In this document: positions 46,846-58,557 of the stretch, piece after piece
Position numbering within the stretch: the first letter of the stretch is position 1
Layout of the letters: the number at the start of each line of letters is the position of its first letter
Assembly: GCF_963576615.1 (NCBI RefSeq)
Contig: NC_088708.1
Span: forward strand, 6,758,001-6,822,000
DNA length: 64,000 nt
Reading direction: 5' to 3'
Source: Watersipora subatra
Lineage: Eukaryota; Bryozoa; Gymnolaemata; Cheilostomatida; Watersiporidae
Position numbers and translations under genes: made by a program
Notes under the pieces: model-generated
Databases searched by the model: none
Seen by the model: the letters and a program-made list of their open reading frames with translations, nothing else
What the model was told of the DNA's origin: nothing

Positions 46846-47230
46846 TTAGCTGTGCCAGCAGGTGTTGCCCGGCTATTAAAAACCAGCTTGTAAGCAATGA
46901 GAAGTAATGAGAGTTGATGCCACTTGCTATTAGCCTGGCACATTGCCAATGGAAAATTTAAGTAAGCTTACTAACGAGAGCTATTAGTCTCCGTGATGTT
47001 ATGTAATCACCCTGCGTAGTACGCAAAGCCGTTGGGTATTTGCTCCCATATAGTGACATATATCGGCTAGTGAACAAATCAATCTCTGTGGCCTAATTGG
47101 TAAGGTGCCGGACTGGTGAATGGGAGGCTCCAAGATCAAATCTCCTTCGGTACGAATTATTTATTCGAAGATTCTAATAATAGCTATAGCTGGACATACT
47201 GCAGGATGATAGAAGACATAATTTAATATT
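46846..47230 (-). mobile_element. Helitron copy with tRNA-like module
   Basis: The reverse-strand 3' end is a hairpin-like CCGGGCAACACCTGCTGGCA then CAGCTAA followed by T. The body carries the family blocks AATGAGAGTTG, CCACTTGCTATTAGCC, a tRNA-like module (47080-47155) and ATAGCTATAGCTGGACATAC near its 5' end. It is closely related to the inverted copy at 63310. Confidence 0.7.
47080..47155 (+). repeat. tRNA-Arg-like pseudogene module inside Helitron
   Basis: GTGGCCTAATTGGTAAGGTG resembles the D-arm/box A of tRNA-Arg and AGATCAAATCT fits a worn box B at 47133-47143. Box spacing is about 33-44 bases. No clean acceptor stem forms, so it is not a working tRNA. The same module recurs inverted at 63395-63465. 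Confidence 0.55.
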
Positions 47231-48775
47231 GAAAAATATTTGTATAGAAAAGAAAACTCCTATTATTAATTTAATAAAAGTTGTCTTTTCTTGTACAAAG
47301 AGTTTACAACTCTTAATCCACAAATATAGGCACTGGCTTAGGAGTTGGCTGCCCACTGCATTTTGACAGTGAATTAGGCATAATATATAGGCTCGCTGGT
47401 TATAATAAGCTTCTTCACACCCATCATCCTCCATCAAACTACACGCCAAGCAGAAAACCTCATTGTCTGGTGATGGCGCAGTTAGCCAAAACAACTGCCA
47501 GAATTACTCACTGTGACGCCCTGTGCCAGCAGCCCCTTAATCTGTCACACGAGATAGAATGTTTGAAGGTGCTTTGATCTGTTAATTGCTTCTTGTTGCA
47601 ACATTTTTGCTCTTTAAGCTGAATTGTTTTGAATTTTAAAACATACTATAACTGCCAACTCCAATTGTCACACGGTGCCATCAAATGATTGTTAAAACAG
47701 TTTGTCAAAACCCGACCGACTGTGCTAGGCAAGCTGGCTGATTGTTAGGACTCAGCAAGTTGAAAGCTTTACTAATATTACAAAGTTGCAATGAAATACG
47801 TCTCTTAAGCGTACTGCAATCAATATGCCTCTTTGCGGGCAGATAGATTTGTTTTCTTGTTATGAAGTTCAAATAGTAAGATGGAAATTGTTTAGAATTG
47901 TGTGAAAATAAATTATATTCACTGCATGATAAAATCAATAATTTTGTGCGTTTATTCAAGAAAATAATCATTTCATAGTTAAACATGGGCAGCGACCAGC
48001 GCTTTCCCGCTGCCCTTCACACGGTAAGCAAAGTTATACAGCAAATAAGTACAAACGTAGTGACTACAAAGTTTTTAAAAACCGAATGTATGGCGATGCT
48101 TTAAAAAATGGAATATTAAAAAGTATGCAAGGTTAAAGTTCAAAGTGTAAGGAATATCAGCTATAAGCTGCCAGACATCTTGACACAGCTCTGCAGTAGT
48201 TTCTAAAGCTGTTAGCACAAGCTTAACAGGGGCTTAGTAACTTTTCCTTTTACTGTTTGACTTGCGGTAAAATCATACAGAGCTTTCACTTTTTATAGAA
48301 TTCCATTTTTAACTAAATGCTGATTTAAACTTTTTTGAACAAACAAGTGCAGTACAGTATCAACTATTATAATACATCAGAAGAATAAAAAAGGCATGAC
48401 CATTAGAACAATAAGAAACGTAATAACATTGCTGTATCTAAAAGTTTATCTGGAGAATGTCGCAGACAATTCCTGACTAGTGTAAAAATAGTTCATGATT
48501 ATCTTAAACAGAAACCTCTGCCTAGTCACCATATTGATTGATTGTATTGAAAGAGCCTATTGACTTTGTTACCAATTGTTTCAACTGTTATTAATCAATA
48601 TATTTTACAAAAAATGTCGACTAGTGATTTGCCTGACCCTTTGTAGCACTGAGCATTCATTGGGTAGACAGAGCATATCAATAGGTTCATTAGATGCTGA
48701 CTTATGTGTCTCTAGAGAATTGCTGACTACCGATGCCTCAATTGGCGGCCTCCAAGTAGTTGCCCTTGGTCAGCC

Positions 48776-50490
48776 ATGCCAGCGCGGTACCAGTACACGC
48801 AACAGCCGAAGTCGTCGCCGGGAAGGCAGAAGTTTCGACTGTCTTTTGAGGAGACCAACATCTCTTTCCTCTCCGCCGGTTCAGGAGATACAAACTTTAT
48901 AGTCACAAAGGTCTTTCCATTTCGTCCGTGTAACTATGTGAGAGACAGCCGGCACAGAACGCAGAACAATATTCTAAGAAGTCTTGGCACGAGCTGTAGC
49001 CAACCACAGAGAGCAGGTCAGAGACATTTAAATACAAGCCTGTGGGCCTGACTTGGCTAGTTTCTGTTTGCATATTTGAGATGAGTAGATGCACTGTTTG
49101 TTACCTAAACACATAGACCTATTAACTATACTAATAGTTAATAGGTCTATGCTTAAACACTAAAGTATAGTGATATGTTGCATAAATATTATGGCTTGAT
49201 AAAATAAAAGAGTTAATTAAACAGGCATGACACATTCAATTGAAATATTTTATTTGAAATTATTTGTGATTGCGCTGAGACAACGTCAGAAGTAACCTGG
49301 ATAAGGTCTTAGATAAAACTAAACTCAATTCTATGATTTCTTATCAGCTTAGCTTGTGTTTTATCGCAAAAAAGTAGAACAGCAGAAAGATATCCCTACA
49401 TATCTCTATCTCTTTTGCTTTCAAGTAAAACCAAGTTTGTAAACTTGCTGTTACTCTATCGACAAGGAAGTAGCCAATAAGTACTATTAACAACTTGTTA
49501 TACTGTTTGTAAAATATGAGGGTAAGTCATGCTGAGGCCTACAGATATAAATCGGAAGGAAATGGTGTGTAAATCATGAATATATTTATGCAAATATCTA
49601 TGAGAGAATGGACAATGGTGCTCTAACATAAATATATAAACCAATATAAATATAACCTATATAAATTATATATCTATATATTATATATATAGATATATAA
49701 TAGGTTTATATATCTATGTGCTCTAATGACAAGACCAAGGAAAAGTAAGAGTCACTATTTTGTAAAGTTTACAGTAGAATTCTCAAAAACAAACAGCATC
49801 ACACACCAGATAATAAAGATCTTTTTAAAAGCTGTTTGTAATTATCTGACGGATTTACTATGAGTTAGGAAGTCTGTCACAGATTAAGGGCTGGTTCTTT
49901 AATTCCGAAAGAAAAATGCAATGTTTACTATGCCACTCTTTGTCTAAAAAGCCTCCTATAAACATGTTTACTATTAATTAGCAAGCATTCTTTTCATCAT
50001 ACCTGTTAGTCGTTAAAACACAACAGGTAGAAATCAGATCTACTTAAATGTTTCAGCGAATCCCTTGAGCAAGAGCGCAGACCTGGGGGGCTCTCTAAGG
50101 ATGCAGTGTTTCCCAGCTCATCTGCGACGTAACAGCAGCAAAAGACAGAAACGACCTGATGCGAGTCAGCCACAAAGTCAGCTCATTACTGACTACTTGA
50201 GAAAAGTTGCTTACAAAAAAGTTGACAGTGGGTTGACAGAAAGTTTCGACTCCTCCGTTTTGAATGCTCATATCTATGAGCAGGCGAGTGAGAATTTACT
50301 GAGAAGTGAGCTACCCTCCCCAATCTCTGCCGATGATTACTGCAGAACTCGTCGACCGAGAACAACGAGACCGGTAGTGACGGGACATCCAAAAAGAAGC
50401 ATTAGTAAATTGCATGTTGGATGCACAGTCAATGCTCTTGCACGCACACCATCTCAGGAGGCCCCCAGTTACTTCACAGCGGTTCACTGA
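48776..50490 (+). CDS. Unrecognised 224-aa basic protein, two coding exons
   Basis: Exons 48776-49016 (donor GCAG/GTCAGA) and 50057-50490 (acceptor TTTCAG) join in frame. The join was chosen because phases match exactly and the second exon has an otherwise unexplained open frame. I do not recognise the family. The protein is Arg/Ser-rich, with a basic cluster at 104-113 (RRNSSKRQKR). Residues 121-130 read SQLITDYLRK, resembling a PCNA-binding degron (hydrophobic-T-D-aromatic, then basic residues) but with Ser in place of the first Gln. No signal peptide or membrane segment is seen. AATAAA at 50520-50525 follows the stop by 30 bases. An acceptor at 48646 suggests an upstream untranslated exon. 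The region 48647-48902 is also open in a second frame. It converges on the reverse-strand gene at 51571. Confidence 0.6.
49112..49151. repeat. Perfect 18-bp inverted repeat
   Basis: CATAGACCTATTAACTAT at 49112-49129, loop ACTA, and its exact reverse complement at 49134-49151. It lies in the intron of the 224-aa protein gene, 96 bases after the donor. Confidence 0.9.
49660..49720. repeat. AT-rich inverted repeat
   Basis: AACCTATATAAATTATATAT and ATATATAATAGGTT-type sequence form a long imperfect hairpin. It is likely derived from TA repeats. Confidence 0.6.
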
Positions 50491-50519
50491 AATTGTTTGC
50501 CATCAGATCGTCTCTTTTG

Positions 50520-50525
50520 AATAAA
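50520..50525 (+). terminator. Poly(A) signal of the 224-aa protein gene
   Basis: AATAAA begins 30 bases after the TGA stop at 50490. This supports 50057-50490 as a true terminal exon. Confidence 0.55.
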
Positions 50526-51570
50526 ATTCAAATTATTTGTGATTCAAAGTCCTTACATATGACAATATTTATTTGTAAATTCATTATTTTAATCTACATT
50601 CTTCATGCTTCTAAAGAATTAATTTGTAATGATACACTAGGTAAAGAGAAAAGGCGAATTTAACCGATAAAATCAATGGCAATGTGACAACATACGAGCT
50701 TGCAGTCGAATGACAATGTTTTATGTCAAGCTGGAATGTCCCAAATTTGCATTTGCATAATTTAAAATAAATTTTCTCTTTATGTGGAAGAGTTTTGGCA
50801 TGCAAAGTAGATTCAGCAACACAGTGACATAACAGTCAGTAGATAATATATATGTAGGTTATACTGAATGTTCCATGACAGCCATTATACCAGATTGCAG
50901 CATCTCTTGTATTTGCTTTTCCGAACTTACAATTTTCAGTTTAATGATAAGTCACTTAGCAACAGTGGCATTTGGGGAGACAACATTATAATAATATTTT
51001 TCATCGAGAGCATAACTCCATGTTTACAAAAGCATTATCATTGACAAGAGGTAAACCCTGTTCATGATGAATGCTGAAACAAAGGTAGGCCCTATATGTG
51101 TATTCTAATGATCTACTCATGTGCAGACAAATCCGTGTCAACAGTTGTCAAAGCTCTTAATGCATGAGTCAGACATGTAGAGAATGTGGCCGTGCAGTGA
51201 CATACCAGCCAGCAACTTGATAAAAATTTTATAGCCAAGCTTGCTAATTAAATATTCAACAAGCAAGGGAAGCTACACCCCTTCAATTCATTATTAGCAT
51301 ACTTATACTACCTCTCGTCCAACTATTCAAGCCATAAGCCAACTAAAAATATTTTATATAATTGTGCCATACACAAATCATTTATCAACAGTTATTAATG
51401 TGAGTTACTGGCCCAGCCAGTTTACTCATCAAGTGATCACATCACATGCATCATTTATACAAAACATCAGAAACTGCGGCAGCTACATCGGGCATAGAAT
51501 AAGCTTACTCAATGTATTAACCAGCTAATTTACAGAATGATTGTCTGTCCAGAATTACAGTTGGTCAAAT
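50526..51570. other. Region between two convergent unrecognised genes
   Basis: About 1 kb of AT-rich sequence holding the 3' ends of the 224-aa (+) and 209-aa (-) genes. No element, array or other coding is recognised. Confidence 0.5.
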
Positions 51571-52200
51571 TCATTCTGGTATCTTATCAAGCGCGAGACT
51601 ATGCCTCTTCATGTGGTAGTCTATTTCTTTACGCGTCTCGTCATCGCAGGTTATGATATCACCACTTCCCATTTGAAAGTCAGCATCGTCCAATGGTATG
51701 CAAGTGCCTGGCGATATCTGAGCGAGCCATTGTGAACACTTAAGATAAGCATCCTCGAGGTATCGTTTAGCTTCGTCGATCGACTGTTTGGATAATTGTT
51801 GACTCGTTAGCCTGGCTTGCAGCGCTTCAGGCGGAATCTCTTTTTCAGCGATAGATGGTTCTGAACGAGTACGTTTCAGCTTGGCCTGTCCAATCACAGA
51901 GCTACTAGAGATTCCTTTGTTTTTGGTTTTAGTGTTCGTTGATGTGGTAGACTTTTTATATTTAGTTCGTTGGCCCTTTTGCTTCTTGTCGGAATCTGCA
52001 GCACTAGAAAGGCTAACACTCACACCAGCATCTTGTCTATCGTCTGTCCGCAATGTTTTTCCGATAAAATCCTGCCAGCACGGGGGCCGAGGCGGATGCG
52101 CTTTAAACGAGAGATAGTGTGAGCTCGGAGAAGCTGGTGAGTTAGAGATGTGAATTCGAGAGGAAGGCATCGCTTTGGTAGATAAGTTCATCTCCTTCAT
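51571..52200 (-). CDS. Unrecognised 209-aa protein
   Basis: A single open frame on the reverse strand from an ATG at 52200 to a TAA at 51571. I do not recognise it. The N-terminal half is Ser/Pro-rich with a HPPRPPCWQDFIGK patch, followed by a Lys/Thr/Ser-rich stretch (KSTTSTNTKTKNK). The C-terminal third looks folded and helical (ARLTSQQLSKQSIDEAKRYL, then EDAYLKCSQWL) and ends with an acidic patch and KRHSLALDKIPE. The frame stays open eight codons upstream of this ATG; a possible acceptor (AAATTAG) at 52238 would add LHVLADLFSGI before it, so an upstream exon may exist. Base composition is clearly richer in GC than its flanks, as for other coding exons here. It is a likely real gene of unknown function. 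Confidence 0.7.
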   Translation of the reverse strand: MKEMNLSTKAMPSSRIHISNSPASPSSHYLSFKAHPPRPPCWQDFIGKTLRTDDRQDAGVSVSLSSAADSDKKQKGQRTKYKKSTTSTNTKTKNKGISSSSVIGQAKLKRTRSEPSIAEKEIPPEALQARLTSQQLSKQSIDEAKRYLEDAYLKCSQWLAQISPGTCIPLDDADFQMGSGDIITCDDETRKEIDYHMKRHSLALDKIPE

Positions 52201-52239
52201 TATTCCAGAAAAGAGATCAGCCAATACATGAAGCTAATT

Positions 52240-55200
52240 TAAACAATGAAGGTGATTAAGGCGGTGGCAGAAAGAATCAGTATAGCTGTCTATTGTTTGG
52301 AGGAATGCCGGCTGCAACGCATATCAGTGAGCAACGCTGGTTCCGTGGAGTAATTGAAGCCAGTCTCGGAGAGGAGTCAGCGGGCAGCACCGTATCCACT
52401 ATCCTAGAATGAGCCACGAGCAAAGGAATGTATAAACACTAGAAACAACTTCTCACAATGGAGAACTCATGAAACCTGAGACTTGAAAACTAAACAAGCC
52501 GATGCACCCCACACCCGTGCCTTACAAGTGCTCAGGGTGCTAGAGCCTCAGAGGAGGCCGTATCCCATCAAGCATTTGTAAGCAAACAAGTGCGAGCTAG
52601 CTAGGAGACTGACATAAGCGGACAATGACTACCTGCTAGCACTTGTCTCTCGGTTGGTCTTTAGTAAGACAATCTGGCTATTTGTCAACCTTAATGTAAT
52701 CATGTTTGAATTCCTGCTGGCTTAAAATGCTAAGTTTTTCCTGCAACATGGGAAATGGCCGTATTTCAATCGTGTCAGCTTGCATGCAGGAAAATAAGAT
52801 GAGAATATACGTAACTGGGAGAGATAATCAAAAGTATTGCAATATGGATTTTGTGCTCAAAGGATGCCAGCGTAAACCGTTTAAATATTTTGAAACTTTG
52901 ATGTTGGAGCTATTTAAGTAGAGATGGGAACGAGACTGCCATTGTTATAGGGGCGTGAGCCAAACAAGATCACATCTATCAAATAGTGGACTGTTACGTC
53001 AACAAAAATATCTTATGCACTTTTCTAAATGCTGCGCCAAATCAGAAGCAAATGATATTCAGAACACAAATCAGATGAATGTATTCACTATATACTTACA
53101 ATTATCATGAAGAGCTCTGTGAAGTTGTTTAGCGATAGAGAGATATCAAATAGAACAAATAAGGATGCGGTGCGAAGCACATTCTAGCGACCATAAGCGT
53201 CGAGTTAGAACAACAGAGTGACTCCTATAATAAATGACCACAAGAAGACAATAGCTTCACTGTACGTACAGCATGTTTATCTCAGCCGAGATCTGATTGG
53301 GCGGTGAAGCGATGCTCACAACTCAATCTCTCAAAAGCCCGTACCAGCAGGAACGGTGTTTCATGACTCGCGTACTTGGACAGCATTCAACAATGGCTGT
53401 ATTATACCGTCCCAGTGGTCAGCGAGTGCTCATATTACAATACACTGCTGTCAACTTTATACTAGTATATACAAATTGAGATGACATGCCTGAAACTTGC
53501 TCAAGAATGTAGCTGAAGAATGTCAAGTAGCACCTGCAGACCTCTGTCAACACTGTTCGTGGATCAGGAAAACGCATGCTGTGTAGGTATACAAGCGCGA
53601 AGCCAATAAGTTATTATTACGCTTATATGGTAACGTTTGATTATGCTGTCAAAGGTAATGTAGAAGTGAGTTACCAGCGGTCTATCGACAAAAAAATGGG
53701 AAGAACCAAAGTAGTGTCATCAATTTTAACACTTTCAACTGAGAATTTATAAGTTTTCTTGAATTATAAAAATGTTTGATATTATGTTAAGTAAACATGA
53801 AGGTCAGCAGGTATATGTTTGGCAGCTATCGTTGAGGGAGTGAAGGAAATCTTACTTAAAAGAAAGGCCTTGCTATAAAACACCTCAATCGCTATTACGG
53901 TAAATACTCCTGTGAGAGCATGGCCACTAATAAAGGCACTGCAAACCAACATGCGTCAGCTCTTCTGCAGATCAAGCAACAACAACATCATCATGTTTTG
54001 AGATGCACTATGGAGGAAAATAAAGGGTAAACCAAAATAAAGGTTTCCCAACCACCCATCATATCTAACTGTCTGGAACCTCTGGTGACTGTCACATCTA
54101 AATATCATCCTGCCAGAAACCTGTCATGTTATTTAGTTGAGAGAGCGTCAAGCAGACCGCATTGAAACAATGAAATTCAAAGTGACCGCATGAATAATCA
54201 CGTCGTGGCTTGCTAGTAAAACAATAGGCGATGCTGTCAAAAGCAATCTCACACACATGACAGAAGCGACAAGCAGTCGGTCGGATAACAACATTTTTGG
54301 TTTCTTCCAGAGCCAGTGAAGTGAAGGCAAATACGTGAGAGAGATAGAGATGAAAGGATCTGTATGCCGAGAAAGATGATAGAAGATACAGTGTCATAAG
54401 CCGAGCTTATCTCCCATCTCTATATTATTTCTTACCATTTTACCATAAATATTCGCTTTACAGTGGCACAATAAGGAACGAGAGCAGTGAGAAATCATTT
54501 CTCCTTAGTGACACGCGCTTTCCGCTTATCAATTGTCTAGATATTGCTAAGCATGAGCTAATTTTAGCGGCTGGTTACGACGGAACATATTTCCTAATAG
54601 TAATAACAAACTTCTCTCTAGCTGTGCATTAAAAAACTCTCTGACTCACTCTCCTGCTCCTCCACCAACTCTCAAATTGCAAAACTGTGATCAGCTCAAA
54701 AGAACTAATGCATTACCTTTCCTTCTTGGTGCTGCGGTTCACATGGATATGACAATAACAGTAACAATAACAGTAACAATAGACTATCAGCGATTACTCA
54801 AGTGTTTAGCTAATCAGAATGCATAAGGGCGGTTAACAACCTTGCGTTGGGTAATAAATAATACGACCAACGTCTTGTGAAAATTAAAAAAAATTAAGGT
54901 AAAAGGAATATCGTACAGCTTGTGAGACCTGGTTTGGTAGATGGATAAATACAGCTGATAAAATACAGCGGACTCGCATCAGACAAACATTATGGCTTCA
55001 GGTGCATAGAGGACTAACTTATTGCTATAGAAAGCTATGCATTTAATAGTAGACGCAGGAAACCAAGGCTAACAAAAAAGGGTGTAGATATAGAATCGTT
55101 CTAGCTAGGGTGTAGACCTTGCAACTGAAACTTTTTAAATAAAACTTTGCGCAGCCAAACTGAAGCAGAGATTTACCAAAGGCTGGAAATGTGTTAAATT

Positions 55201-55800
55201 CTTTTGCTGTTGAACAAACTTCACACATTATACAACTTTACAAGAACATGCACTCTAAAGATGCTACCATTATTGCATATTCTAAAAATAGAAAAGTACA
55301 CAATACATAAATTAATTTGTACTCAAAAAATAGAAGGCGGAGGAGTAGCTAGAAGCCAGCTGTGTCTAGCGATGGATATATAATCCAGAGCCTTAATGAG
55401 TGAAAGGAGCACCCCTCCAATGACACAGATGGTATATCTATGAAACTGATAAAACTCTACCAGTATATAAGTAATACATAATTAAATTATCTACTTAAGG
55501 AACTACCGATATATAGAAAAAACAATATAGAGAGTGAGTACTGAGCCGGTGTTAAAAATAAATGCTATTTTAGCAATTTGGTCTAATGCCATGGTAAGCT
55601 TAGAAGTTGATGTTAACATATTTCTTTCAATACCTGAGTAAATGTTGCAAAATAATGCCTTTACGGATCACGAGGTTAGAAGTGCGCATAGGTTTGAGTT
55701 GGTCGAAAATGCCACAGCTTATGGATTCCCGTGGCTTGTAGACAAGTAAGCTGGAATACATTACAATCGAAAGAATACTGGCTTGAGATCTGAGTCGCTA
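52240..55800. other. Region upstream of the 209-aa gene, no gene recognised
   Basis: About 3.5 kb with moderate GC near 52250-52650 and 53280-53460, which may hold untranslated or promoter sequence of the reverse-strand gene (a CCAAT-type GATTGGGCGG occurs at 53296). Open frames at 52706-52921 and 54098-54397 lack splice signals and recognisable content. Confidence 0.4.
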
Positions 55801-55844
55801 TTACTTCCGCTGACGTGACTGGCAGGTGTGCTCACCCTCTCCTT

Positions 55845-56024
55845 ATGAAACTATTGACTGGGTTGAGTGCAGAGCGCAAGGAGCTGGCTAGAGTAACATT
55901 GGAAAGAACTAGTCGCGATAGCTTCAAATTTACTTCAAAAACTGTTGAAGAGGCTGAGAAGAGCAACATTGATATCTCCGAATGTATATTTGGTTGTTAC
56001 CTGGTGCCTACCAGTTACAGATAA
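55845..56024 (+). CDS. Doubtful small open frame, 59 aa
   Basis: An ATG-initiated frame with coding-like composition (GLSAERKELARVTLERTSRD, then FKFTSKTVEEAEKS) runs into a minisatellite. A possible acceptor (GGCAG) precedes it at 55825. It could be an exon of an unseen gene, a remnant, or chance. I do not recognise it. Confidence 0.2.
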   Translation: MKLLTGLSAERKELARVTLERTSRDSFKFTSKTVEEAEKSNIDISECIFGCYLVPTSYR

Positions 56025-56051
56025 GGGAATGTTTCGTGATACAAAAATATG

Positions 56052-56266
56052 TCATGTCTGCAAATGTTATGTCTACATATGTTATGTTAACATATGTTAT
56101 GTCTACATATGTTATGTTAACATATGTCATGTCTACATATGTCATGTCTACATATGTCATGTCTACATATGTCATGTCTACATATGTCATGTCTACATAT
56201 GTCATGTCTACATATGTCATGTCTACATATGTCATGTCTACATATGTCATGTCTACATATGTTATG
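56052..56266. repeat. 15-bp minisatellite, about 14 copies
   Basis: Unit CATGTCTACATATGT, with a TTATGTTAACATATG variant in the first units. The unit is divisible by three, so both strands stay open and yield repeat peptides. Confidence 0.95.
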
Positions 56267-56339
56267 TATGTAATTTTTCTTTTCTTTTTTCTAATTTCAA
56301 TCTTGATATGTCGGGAGGCACTGAGAGGTTAACTTGATT

Positions 56340-58100
56340 TTTTTTGTTTTTCTCTGGAAAGAATCTACTGAAGCTACATGGAGTTGTGTGACAAATTTAC
56401 TGGTTTGACCCAATTGAATTCATGAATAAATCCGGCACGCTGGAATTTTATCTCATTGTGTTTTAAGAAATAAATCAAGCACCATTGTTATAGCTGACAA
56501 GCACCGCATTAGCATTTACAATTTAATAGCTGCAAGCCTCGATGAAAATTATAGAAAAACATATATATAGCTCAAAGAGAAGCCACAATGATGAGCTAAA
56601 CAAGGTTACAATGATGTGTCAACGCAATGTGTAACACGGCAGTCAATCCTCAATTGTCCATCATATTATAATTATACAAAGTTTGAGCGAATGTTTCACT
56701 CTGCACCCAGTAATGTCTAACATACAGTGTTTTAGGCTTCTCAAAACAATGCAGTTTCAGACATGGAAAAGGAGCTGGTGACGATTATAAATAGAATGAG
56801 TGATATGAAGTGATAAATGAATACGAGTGATAAATAAAAGTGACAATAATAAAAGTGTATTAGCCATTTATGAACTTCACTTCATCTAAGGAAGGGTAAG
56901 TAACAGTAAGTGAAAAAGTAAGTTATGGTACACATTTGTATCATCACCTCTGAAGGTAGGCATTTCTGAGCAGACACGTTCAGACACCTGTCTGTTCTGA
57001 CACCTGTCTGTTCTGACACCTGCCTGTTCATACACCTGTCTGCTCTGCAATTATTTGTAATTTATTGCTACTCTATTGGTTTAGTTTGTTTTTCATACAA
57101 GTTAGTTTACACATAGTTTTATATAATGGTTTTATTTTGATGTGTAATTATTTGCAGTGTTTATAAAGAAGTTATTGTACATGTAGGTTTTTGGAACAAC
57201 TGAATAAATGAGAAACATTTGCTCCAACATACAATATTTAACACACCACAAATTAACTTGTAGAGGTTTGACCGTATTAGTAATAATGATATATCCAGAA
57301 GCAGCTGGAATGACTTTGGCTGTTTCTGTTTATTTTAACAGGATACAGAGCTGTAATACACAGTTAATGACAAATGATAATTAGTCATAGAAGGTGGCTA
57401 GTAGCACTTACTGCATACTGAGAGACACAGGTTCTAGTGTCTCCATCTTGCCAGACCTTACCAATCGTACCAATAAGAAAAGCAACCTTTAAGGACTGAT
57501 GAGAAATCAGATGCAACTGTAGCAAGTACCAACTGTATGTATATACAAAATGTATTTCAAAGTATATGCTGTAATCATTCACCCAGAGCACAAGCAATAG
57601 TTAAATATTCAAATTATACCTATAATTTTTAAAGTTCAATTTACATACATTTAGTTTAAGTTTGTTTATGAAATGTAATATGCATTGCATCTTTTAACCT
57701 TTGATGGCAGAGCAAATAGCCATGAATTATCAGTTGATGTCTGTTGATTACAGTGGACAAAGGTCAAGGTGATTAGTGAGTTTTACTAAATATAACCCTG
57801 GTGTTTGTCATATGTCAAGATTTACATCTCCTGCTATGACAAGCTAAAGCAAAATGGCTGAGACTCTAGTCTATACATATGCTAGAGTAGACTAGCCAGG
57901 AAGAGACTGAACAGCAAGAAAAAAATCAATATATACGTGTATATATTTCCTCTTACGGAGGGATGCTTGTTAGTTCTTCAGAGTCACTCGCTGATGTCTA
58001 TTTGTGTAACTGTCGCCATAGAGACACTGTCCATAATACAACTTTGATCGACAAAAGTTCTATACATAAGATAACCGGAAAAAATATGCCCTAGGCTTAC
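56340..58100. other. Intergenic region, nothing firm
   Basis: AT-rich; a short GTTCTGACACCTGTCT repeat lies at 56980-57045. On the reverse strand 57412-57496 has an acceptor-like TCTCATCAG and donor GCA/GTAAGT around an open segment that might continue the candidate exon at 58101, but the phases do not join well. Confidence 0.35.
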
Positions 58101-58189
58101 ATCACACCAACAAAGATGAATGAAATTGGGTTGACACACTTGCCGGCATCTAATTTTAATATCGTTTCTACGGAGTAAATATCGCTCAT
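58101..58189 (-). CDS. Candidate first coding exon of a small membrane protein
   Basis: On the reverse strand an acceptor-like GTGTTTTAG is followed 18 bases later by ATG and 29 codons (MSDIYSVETILKLDAGKC, then VNPISFIFVGV), ending at a strong donor GAT/GTAAGC. The last residues are hydrophobic and could start a membrane helix continued in the next exon. I could not place that next exon with confidence and do not recognise the protein. It may be chance. Confidence 0.25.
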
Positions 58190-58557
58190 GAACCAAAATT
58201 GGACCTAAAACACAGATTCTAAAAATGCCAAAAAGTGGTTGCAATGTGACAAAGCAAGAGATATGATTATTGGAAATGTCAGTTCATAAAATATTTTTTA
58301 TAAATAAATGAATAAAATAGAAACAGACATTTATGAACCTATGCGATCTGCAGTACCGACCTTGACATGGCTATGGGATGGTTGCCAGAGTTATCACTTC
58401 AGCATTAAGAGAGAGAAATGGCATAAAACTAAAAAGAAAATGTCGATCATAGGAAGTGTCATGGACCAGCAGGCAGATCTTTTAGAAGATTGACCCAAAT
58501 TCAGACATGAACAGGTGAACTAACCTACGCCTCGGGTGCCGCTTCATGACAGAAGTC

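Larger units (their letters stand above)
45027..48640. other. Intergenic region with a Helitron and small repeats
   Basis: It contains a 30-bp repeat in three copies at 45692-45779 (GACACATTACATCAGGTGT) and the Helitron at 46846. Open frames at 46097-46300, 47174-47494 and 47705-47986 have no splice logic or recognisable residues and are not called. Confidence 0.6.

Noticed and set aside
54098-54397. 99-codon reverse frame with several Cys
   Set aside because: No conserved spacing of Cys, no splice sites, composition like surrounding non-coding DNA.
55945-56337. Repeat protein with a TYVMS / HVYIC period
   Set aside because: It is the 15-bp minisatellite read in different frames.
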